Under the pieces are notes generated by a model that was given only the letters and a program-made list of their open reading frames with translations, ran no database searches and was not told the DNA's origin. A DNA stretch of 11,821 nucleotides from positions 1 through 11,821 of the forward strand of contig JAOZLO010000045.1 of NCBI GenBank assembly GCA_029934775.1, in the 5' to 3' direction. Shown here in pieces: positions 6,755-11,821 of the stretch. Numbering within the stretch: the first letter of the stretch is position 1; every line of letters starts with the position of its first letter. The stretch comes from Desulfocapsaceae bacterium (GTDB taxonomy: Bacteria > Desulfobacterota > Desulfobulbia > Desulfobulbales > Desulfocapsaceae). A program made the position numbers and the translations under genes.

Positions 6755-7960
6755 ATGAAAATACTGGTTATTAATTCAGGTAGCTCCTCCATTAAGTTTC
6801 AATTGTTTGAAATGGCTGATGAGTCTGTTCTGGCTTCAGGGCTTATAGAGCGAATAGGAGAAAAAAAAGGTCACATTAAGTGTATACTGCATCCCGAAAC
6901 TGGCAAGGAACGGATAATAAAGAGAGTTGAATTAATAGTCGATCATAAAAGCGGCATGCATAGAGCTGTTGACATATTGACTGATCCCGACTCAGGAGTC
7001 ATTTCAAATAGCAGTGATATCAGTGCAGTTGGCCATCGCGTAGTGCACGGGGGAGAAACTTTTCATCAACCGACGCCTATCACAGATGATGTTCTGGCGG
7101 CGATTGAGAAAAATATTCCTTTAGCCCCTCTTCATAATCCACCCAATCTTGATGGTATTCTAGTTGCTCGGGATCTCTTTCCGGGTGCTGCCCAAATTGC
7201 TGTTTTTGATACGGCATTTCATCAATCTATTCCCCCTCATGCTTATCATTACGCATTACCATATGAACTTTACGAGAAACAGCGGATTCGAAAATATGGG
7301 TTCCATGGAACTTCACATAAGTATGTTGCCAGTGAATGTGCCAGCCAGATGGGTAAACTTCTGGAAGATTTGAACCTGATCCCTATTCATCTGGGAAATG
7401 GCTGTTCGATGACGGCCATAAAAAATGGCCGGAGTGTTGATACTACACTCGGTCTTACACCACTTGAGGGGTTGGTTATGGGCACCCGCAGTGGTGATGT
7501 TGATCCTGCTGTCCATGCCTATCTTGCTAGGAACTGTGGTATGGATATTGATTCAATTGACATGATGCTGAATAAGGAATCCGGCCTTAAAGGGCTTTGT
7601 GGAATGAATGATATGCGGGATATTCATGATCAGATTGCAGCTGGTAATGAGAGAGCTCGATTGGCTCTAGAGGTTCAGACCTATCGAAATCGTAAATATG
7701 TAGGCGCATATCTCGCAGTACTCGGACGTGTGGATGCAATCGTTTTTACAGCCGGAATTGGTGAAAATGATGGAGTTGTTCGCGCTAAAACTTTGGAAGG
7801 GCTGGAACCTTTCGGCATTATACTCGACCCTGTTGTAAATAATCAGAGAGTGAGAGAACCATTGCTGTTGAGCTCGACTGAGAGTCGTATTCAGGTCTGG
7901 GGAATCCCTACAAACGAAGAACTTGCTATTGCCCGGGAAGCAAAAATAGTTTTGGGCTAG
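6755..7960 (+). CDS. ackA: Acetate kinase
   Basis: Catalyses acetate + ATP = acetyl phosphate + ADP in the cytoplasm. It either makes ATP from acetyl phosphate or activates acetate. It has 401 residues, full length for the family. Motifs and active-site residues by alignment with the Methanosarcina enzyme: VINSGSSSIKF (Asn7), GHRVVHGG (Arg95), FDTAFH (Asp152), YGFHGTSH (His184), HLGNGCSMTAI, MGTRSGDVDP (Arg245), FTAGIGEN (331-338) and Glu388 in PTNEE. The fixed offset of four from the Methanosarcina numbering holds throughout, so no insertion or loss. The ATG is preceded by GGGAAGGA at 6737-6744. Phosphotransacetylase (pta), its usual neighbour, is not in the window. Acetyl phosphate can also phosphorylate response regulators such as CheB, but closeness to the che cluster is no evidence of such a link. 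Confidence 0.97.
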   Translation: MKILVINSGSSSIKFQLFEMADESVLASGLIERIGEKKGHIKCILHPETGKERIIKRVELIVDHKSGMHRAVDILTDPDSGVISNSSDISAVGHRVVHGGETFHQPTPITDDVLAAIEKNIPLAPLHNPPNLDGILVARDLFPGAAQIAVFDTAFHQSIPPHAYHYALPYELYEKQRIRKYGFHGTSHKYVASECASQMGKLLEDLNLIPIHLGNGCSMTAIKNGRSVDTTLGLTPLEGLVMGTRSGDVDPAVHAYLARNCGMDIDSIDMMLNKESGLKGLCGMNDMRDIHDQIAAGNERARLALEVQTYRNRKYVGAYLAVLGRVDAIVFTAGIGENDGVVRAKTLEGLEPFGIILDPVVNNQRVREPLLLSSTESRIQVWGIPTNEELAIAREAKIVLG

Positions 7961-7974
7961 TATATATCCGGTTA

Positions 7975-7996
7975 CTGAAAAGCACTGCCTTTTCAG
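7975..7996 (+). terminator. Hairpin 14 bases after ackA, possible terminator
   Basis: CTGAAAAG and CTTTTCAG form a perfect eight-pair stem with the six-base loop CACTGC. It lies directly after the ackA stop, where a terminator would be expected, but is followed by CTATATCG and not by a T run. It may act with Rho or protect the mRNA 3' end. Confidence 0.4.
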
Positions 7997-8126
7997 CTAT
8001 ATCGTTGTTGACCTCTGTTTTGCGGTGCTGAGTCGTCACTTTTCTCCTTGTCTTTTTCCGATTACTGTATAGCATAGGTATCCATATTGCTGCTTTTACG
8101 CATACCCGTCCGGGCTGGATGTAATA

Positions 8127-8145
8127 ACACCCCACAAAGGGGTGT
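8127..8145. repeat. ACACCCC/GGGGTGT inverted repeat
   Basis: A perfect seven-pair inverted repeat with the five-base loop ACAAA. The GGGGT arm can also pair with ACCCC at 8168-8172, so two mutually exclusive hairpins are possible. It lies about 137 bases before the start of the exported-protein gene. Confidence 0.45.
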
Positions 8146-8180
8146 AAGTACTTTGGTGGTACATGCAACCCCGTAATTTC

Positions 8181-8192
8181 GGAATATATTCC
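8181..8192. promoter_or_regulatory. Perfect 12-bp palindrome GGAATATATTCC, possible operator
   Basis: The 12 bases are their own reverse complement and lie 90 bases before the exported-protein gene. Such AT-centred palindromes can bind dimeric regulators, but no regulator or second copy was recognised here. Confidence 0.25.
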
Positions 8193-8281
8193 TTAGTTTC
8201 TTGTTATTTAATACAGGGTTACAGGAGTAAGGTACTAATAAATAAGCGTAGACCTCAAACTAGAAAACTTCTTTTATAATT

Positions 8282-9490
8282 ATGAAAATAATCTTACTTC
8301 CAAACTACTTATGCCGTCTTTATCACCGTTTTACCGGGGCCAGTTATATTTTCACAGTGCTGTTTTTGCTGGGAACAACTGGTTTCGCGCAGAGCCAGGA
8401 ACAGCAGACACTGCCTGACCACATTTATCCTGGATTGGAACATGTTTTATCTTTGACACAACCTGTAACTGATCTCGATCCGGAACAATTATCCGAGCTC
8501 ATAAATTTCGTTGGAGCCATTCCGGTGGGGTCGAGTATGGACCTCAAAAAACGTCAGGGAGCAGCGGGTGCTTTTTATGGCTTCTCTGTTCAGGGTGATC
8601 TGGCTCGTGTAATGGACTATGCATATAGTCCTGATATTCCGACCTATATAACTATGCCTTCATCAATAAAGAACCAGAAGTGGCTGACACCTCAGGTGCA
8701 TCATGCGCTCAGGAATCTGCCTCGAAATGTTGAATCGACAGATGCTGTCCATCTGCTGCGAGGTAGGGATCATGAGGCCATAACTCCAGACACTCATACC
8801 GGTGGCTACTATTCCTACAATCAGGATCGTGTTGTGACAGTTCTGCCAGGCCCGACAGGGCCGGTGCTTATTTCCGTCTCAATTCAGAATGATTCGTCTG
8901 AAGTGGGCAAAAAAGGGTGTATCATTGGTGAAGATGAAGACTGGAACTATCTTTACTCCGGGGAAAAGGGGCTGAACAAGACCGGACTGGGATGGGTGAG
9001 TTCATACATGTACTATGCCTCTTCTATTATTATTTATGTTGCTGATTCCACCGAAAATGTGGTCCATATCGGCTCATTCAAGTGGCTTAATGCAGGTTGG
9101 GCCAAAATGAACATGGTCAAGTCAAATCATATCCTCAAAGGGATCGAACGTTTTGCCTCAGATTTCAAAATCGTACTGGAGGCGCCCGGCTTGCCGGATG
9201 CGTCGGTACTGGCAAAAAAATATAAGGATTTACTGCAGAACAGCGAGCAGGGTCTGCAACAGATGGTGTCTCCCTACCTGCAGGCCCTGGAGGACTCTAA
9301 ATCTGCGGAACTGAGTTCAAATCCATTTAAGAAACTGCTTGCATCGGGGGAATATCTGGAGCAGATGAGTCGTGAGGAGATGGTCAAGGTGCTCATGCTT
9401 GAATATGTCAAGGGGTGTATAGGCAAAGAAGCTCTGCTCCAATTGGCATCCCAGTCAACCCAAGACCAGAGTTCTGCCTGCCTGCTATAA
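8282..9490 (+). CDS. Exported protein of unknown family
   Basis: 402 residues; no family recognised. The N-terminus looks like a Sec signal peptide with a long basic n-region (MKIILLPNYLCRLYHRFT), a hydrophobic core at about 22-33 and likely cleavage after GFA (Ala36), leaving about 366 residues for the periplasm or outer membrane. The only cysteine near the signal is Cys11, ahead of the hydrophobic core, so there is no lipobox. The middle is rich in beta and aromatic residues: GGYYSYNQDR near 174-183, and a Tyr/Ile-rich stretch around 232-255. The last 120 residues are helical and charged, and the protein ends SACLL. The ATG is the only start compatible with the signal peptide and has no Shine-Dalgarno before it; a TATAAT sits at 8275-8280, one base before the ATG. 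The gene converges on the second cheD with 28 bases between. Confidence 0.82.
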   Translation: MKIILLPNYLCRLYHRFTGASYIFTVLFLLGTTGFAQSQEQQTLPDHIYPGLEHVLSLTQPVTDLDPEQLSELINFVGAIPVGSSMDLKKRQGAAGAFYGFSVQGDLARVMDYAYSPDIPTYITMPSSIKNQKWLTPQVHHALRNLPRNVESTDAVHLLRGRDHEAITPDTHTGGYYSYNQDRVVTVLPGPTGPVLISVSIQNDSSEVGKKGCIIGEDEDWNYLYSGEKGLNKTGLGWVSSYMYYASSIIIYVADSTENVVHIGSFKWLNAGWAKMNMVKSNHILKGIERFASDFKIVLEAPGLPDASVLAKKYKDLLQNSEQGLQQMVSPYLQALEDSKSAELSSNPFKKLLASGEYLEQMSREEMVKVLMLEYVKGCIGKEALLQLASQSTQDQSSACLL

Positions 9491-9518
9491 AAAAGGCGAG
9501 AAGGATATTCATCTTGAG

Positions 9519-10064
9519 TTAAAATAGAGTTATCTCACCGCTCTTATCAGAGATCGATTTTACTCTTATAGAAGCAGTGTTTTTTTCTTGTGGTAAATTA
9601 GCCTGCATTTTTGAGGTAGTTTTTTTCAATAAAACTTCACTTGTATCCGACTGAAAAAATATTTTCCGTGAAAATCGTCCCCCTGTATTTTGAGAAACAA
9701 TTTGTATTTCATCAACTTTCAAAAAATTAAGGACAAAATCCACGTTTCTATGGCCCTGCTGGTGCTTATTAGACAGACCAAGTATATTCCCCCCTCCGAA
9801 AACTTTAGCAACAAGCCGATTACGCATAGCTCCCAGGCTTATCATTTCGTTAATAAGCAACTCCATGGCATTAACTCCATAACGTCCGCTGTCATCTATT
9901 GAGCCCAGACTTTCCCCACTGTGCAGAATATGATTCATGCCTCCTATTTTCATGACTGGATCAAACAGGCAAACTGAAACACAGGATCCCAGTACGGTGC
10001 TGATGGAAGTGGAATTTTTAGTGGCGAAATACTGGCCTATATGTATTTTTACGTTGGGGATCAT
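9519..10064 (-). CDS. cheD: Chemoreceptor glutamine deamidase CheD (second copy)
   Basis: 181 residues. Deamidase residues are intact: Cys28 in STVLGSCVSVCLFD and His45 in GMNHIL, again 17 apart; KVFGGGNIL and GRFSRKIFFQSDTSEVLLKK match the first copy's fold. It is clearly divergent from the CheD at 2957-3487, not a recent duplicate: it lacks that protein's N-terminal extension and has its own 25-residue polar C-terminal tail. It lies 38 bases after the HDOD gene on the same strand, so the two are probably co-transcribed. The ATG has only a weak ribosome site (GAAAAG). It may serve a different receptor set or act with the HDOD protein; this is inferred from position only. Confidence 0.95.
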   Translation of the reverse strand: MIPNVKIHIGQYFATKNSTSISTVLGSCVSVCLFDPVMKIGGMNHILHSGESLGSIDDSGRYGVNAMELLINEMISLGAMRNRLVAKVFGGGNILGLSNKHQQGHRNVDFVLNFLKVDEIQIVSQNTGGRFSRKIFFQSDTSEVLLKKTTSKMQANLPQEKNTASIRVKSISDKSGEITLF

Positions 10065-10102
10065 GATATTGTGTCTTTTCAGAGTGTTATAGATTGTCAG
10101 CT

Positions 10103-11107
10103 TTATCCGGTGATGCTTTCAACAGATGTAACAACTTCGTGCATGATTGAGTTGATATCAGATGAGGAAATCCCAAGGAGTTCAAAAACATGCTCATCTA
10201 TCTCGTACAGCATGCCGTCATAACCAATTCCAATCCCGCTCATCATTGCAATGGCATCCGAGAGATGGATAATATATGTCAAATCTTTTTCAGAAGATTC
10301 CCCAGGGTTATGGTGGTATTTTATCGCTTGAGAAATATTTTCAGGTATCTGCCACTTCATACATACTTCAGAGGCAATTTCACCATGATCAAATCCCAGA
10401 ATCTCTTTTTCAGCATCAAGAAAAGAGATCTTTTCATCTTTCAGAAGCTGTGTGAAACTTTTTTTTCTTTCCACTACATACGGGTCAAGAATAAGTTTAC
10501 CGCTGTCATGTATCAAACCGGCAGTAAAGGCGTCTTCCGCAAGTTCGGGTCTGCATTTTTTAGCTATTATCTTGGAGCAGTACGCTGTTGAAAGTGAATG
10601 CATCCATAAATCCCCTGTGTCGAGTTCATATCCGCGCAGATTGTTTCCCAGAAGAGTGGACGAGCAAGCCAAGGTGAGGACCTCTAAAAGAGTCTTGGTA
10701 CCCATAATTACACTGGCTCGCTGAATCGTTGAAACCTCACTTACCAGGCCATAATACGCAGAATTTGCAATTTTTAATACCTGTGTTGTGATTCCCGGGT
10801 CAGTTTCAATCACGCTTGCCAGCTCTGAAAAACCTGAATCAGGATCTGATATAATTTTACGTGCTTTTATTGCAACCTGAGGCATCGGCGGTAAAGTTCT
10901 GACACTGTCCAGAATAATTTTCTTTAATGTATCTCCAGATGGAAGATCTTGAATAGATGCATTGACTGCCTGAGTGAGCGTTTTCAGGTCTACTGAAATA
11001 TCCGTTTCACACTTTGGACAGGAAAAAATGATTTCTGAGGTGTAATCGCAGATCTGATCTTCGGTGATGGTAAATTTTTTTCTGCAGTGAGAACATGATA
11101 TTCTCAT
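10103..11107 (-). CDS. HDOD-domain protein with N-terminal zinc ribbon
   Basis: 334 residues, predicted cytoplasmic. The N-terminus is a small zinc-ribbon-like module: CSHC (Cys5, Cys8) and CPKC (Cys30, Cys33). An HDOD domain follows from about 65: LPPMPQVAIKARKIISDPD, then ETDPGITTQVLKIANSAYYG (101-120), a family hallmark. The second half keeps HD-type residues: His170 (WMHS), His200-Asp201 (GLIHDSGKL), His241 (FDHGE) and His265-His266 (KYHHNP), with an Asp in HLSDAI. HDOD proteins act in signalling and are often found beside chemotaxis or c-di-GMP genes; most are thought to be non-catalytic. The ATG at 11107 has AAAGGA seven bases or so upstream. First gene of a probable two-gene unit with the second cheD, behind a structured leader. 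Confidence 0.93.
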   Translation of the reverse strand: MRISCSHCRKKFTITEDQICDYTSEIIFSCPKCETDISVDLKTLTQAVNASIQDLPSGDTLKKIILDSVRTLPPMPQVAIKARKIISDPDSGFSELASVIETDPGITTQVLKIANSAYYGLVSEVSTIQRASVIMGTKTLLEVLTLACSSTLLGNNLRGYELDTGDLWMHSLSTAYCSKIIAKKCRPELAEDAFTAGLIHDSGKLILDPYVVERKKSFTQLLKDEKISFLDAEKEILGFDHGEIASEVCMKWQIPENISQAIKYHHNPGESSEKDLTYIIHLSDAIAMMSGIGIGYDGMLYEIDEHVFELLGISSSDINSIMHEVVTSVESITG

Positions 11108-11114
11108 TTTTCAT

Positions 11115-11183
11115 TCCTTTAATCGGGTGATTCCCGTCTTTCCTATAACAGTTACGTCCCTGTGGTTTTCCGATTACAGGGGG
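11115..11183 (-). promoter_or_regulatory. Possible structured (pseudoknotted) leader of the HDOD-cheD transcript
   Basis: On the minus strand CCCTGT (11181-11176 read as ACAGGG on plus) and ACAGGG (11163-11158) form a six-pair stem with a 12-base loop that begins AATCGG (11175-11170). That loop sequence is an exact complement of CCGATT (11126-11121), which lies next to the Shine-Dalgarno AAAGGA. Pairing would make a pseudoknot; a competing small hairpin CGGG/CCCG (11136-11133 with 11127-11124) would block it. The geometry is that of a translation-controlling leader, but no known riboswitch class matches. The rest of the 232-base gap (11108-11339) holds no gene; no clear minus-strand promoter was found, and a T7 run (11218-11212) may be part of a terminator for the gene to the right. 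Confidence 0.3.
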
Positions 11184-11339
11184 TATCTGAATAGCTATAA
11201 AATAAAGAAATAAAAAAAGGTATTGACTTGCAACATACTGTTTAATAAATATATGAAATATGCTGTTATCTTTTCCTGGATCGATGCTGTACAGGATGTA
11301 TTAAAACAAATTAAGCAATGGCACAACAAAATGATTTCG

Positions 11340-11821
11340 TCATGTCGGTCTTGGTTTGCATGAAATCCCGGACTGCCTCCTTGCTATCGGTCTCTGTTTT
11401 ATTTTATCGAGTCGCCTGTAGAGCTTGAGAAGATTATCATGACTCGGTGAAATTTTTCTCCAGCTGTCTGCGAATGTGAGCCCTGGGAATGTAATTCTTC
11501 CTGCAATTATTGATTCTGCCTCACGAATTTTATCTTCCTCAAAATAGAGCCGGAGTCCTTTTCGGTAACAGTGAGAAGCCCCTCCTGTTACTTTAAAATT
11601 AAGGAGCGTGTCTAAAAGTCTGAAAAGATTTTGCCGGGGTTGCGGTAAATTGCCATGTTTATGGCACCAGTTACACCATTCACGGGCATCCTCATGACGC
11701 TGCAGAGTAAGGAAAAGCAACGCTTTGAGTTCACCTGCTGACAGAGAATACCATGCAGTGTCAATCTCAAAAATAACACCGATAAGATCAGAGATGAGGG
11801 TTTGATCGTGTAGATTCATCT
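11340..11821 (-). CDS. Probable C-terminal part of a YcaO-domain protein, cut by window edge
   Basis: 159 residues are visible down to the TGA; the frame is open to the right edge, so the ATG at 11819 is probably internal. The sequence is helical, with a GELKALLFLTLQ helix (about 29-40), an EWCNWC motif (47-52), RLLDTLLNF, a GLRLYFEEDKI helix and an SPSHDNLLKLYRRLDKIK stretch (125-141), then a basic tail. The GELK...LL...W pattern followed by an R...LLDTLL helix and the Y...L..LYF-ee-i..A pattern recalls the TPR-like C-terminal region of OsmC/YcaO-type proteins (YcaO domains activate amide backbones with ATP). No catalytic YcaO part is in view, so this rests on remembered C-terminal patterns. 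Alternative: an unrelated helical-repeat protein. Confidence 0.5.
   Translation of the reverse strand, partial: MNLHDQTLISDLIGVIFEIDTAWYSLSAGELKALLFLTLQRHEDAREWCNWCHKHGNLPQPRQNLFRLLDTLLNFKVTGGASHCYRKGLRLYFEEDKIREAESIIAGRITFPGLTFADSWRKISPSHDNLLKLYRRLDKIKQRPIARRQSGISCKPRPT

Larger units (their letters stand above)
7961..8281. other. 321-base non-coding stretch rich in inverted repeats
   Basis: No convincing gene is seen here; the short frames have no family likeness or good ribosome site. It holds a hairpin just after ackA, a small CCCG-TC-CGGG inverted repeat at 8105-8114, an ACACCCC/GGGGTGT hairpin with a possible alternative partner at 8168-8172, a perfect 12-bp palindrome at 8181-8192, a stray AGGAG at 8224-8228 and a TATAAT at 8275-8280 directly before the next ATG. 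No clear -35 box was found. Confidence 0.6.

Noticed and set aside
7926..8168. Minus-strand 80-codon frame over the ackA end and spacer
   Set aside because: No family likeness; it crosses the ackA 3' end and the hairpins of the spacer.
9491..9518. Bidirectional terminator between the exported-protein gene and the second cheD
   Set aside because: The 28-base gap has no stable inverted repeat with T runs on either strand.
10190..10591. Plus-strand open frame of 133 codons opposite the HDOD gene
   Set aside because: HDOD family motifs on the minus strand explain this DNA; the plus frame has no recognisable features.
11121..11183. Resemblance of the HDOD leader to a GEMM (c-di-GMP-I) riboswitch (GGAAAACC followed by GGGACG on the minus strand)
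   Set aside because: The GEMM hairpin with its tetraloop, the GACGCAAAGCC strand and the second arm with its receptor cannot be formed; only short fragments look alike.

Overview
The window looks like chromosomal DNA of a motile, anaerobic deltaproteobacterium (Desulfobacterota, perhaps Desulfobulbales-like). This is inferred from the style of the chemotaxis proteins, the mix of PilZ, HDOD and flavinylation-cytochrome-like (DUF4405) families, and moderate GC. No rRNA, tRNA, CRISPR array or mobile element was seen.

Layout: bases 2-5700 are a tightly packed plus-strand chemotaxis cluster. It runs: 3' end of a dCache-HAMP chemoreceptor (cut by the left edge), cheW, cheR, cheD, cheB, a J-domain protein with two MshEN-like repeats, and a small PilZ protein. 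cheW/cheR overlap as TAATG and cheR/cheD overlap by 14 bases. No cheA or cheY is in view; they may lie to the left. Next come a spacer with five degenerate 8-bp repeats, a three-helix DUF4405-like membrane protein with a duplicated periplasmic tail, and acetate kinase (ackA, without pta). A 321-base non-coding stretch with several inverted repeats follows, then an unrecognised exported protein. On the minus strand, convergent with the latter, are an HDOD protein with an N-terminal zinc ribbon and a second cheD, likely co-transcribed. A further minus-strand gene, probably the C-terminal part of a YcaO-domain protein, is cut by the right edge.

How the genes fit: the receptor is methylated by CheR, demethylated and deamidated by CheB, deamidated by CheD, and linked to a kinase through CheW. 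Its C-terminus ends in a CheR-docking-like pentapeptide. The two genes that close the cluster suggest a tie to cyclic di-GMP: the PilZ protein keeps both nucleotide-binding motifs, and the J-domain protein carries two copies of a 24+5+24-residue layout like the c-di-GMP-binding MshEN domain. The most unusual items are this J-domain/MshEN-like architecture, the second CheD paired with an HDOD protein behind a possibly pseudoknotted leader, and the internally duplicated tail of the DUF4405-like protein.
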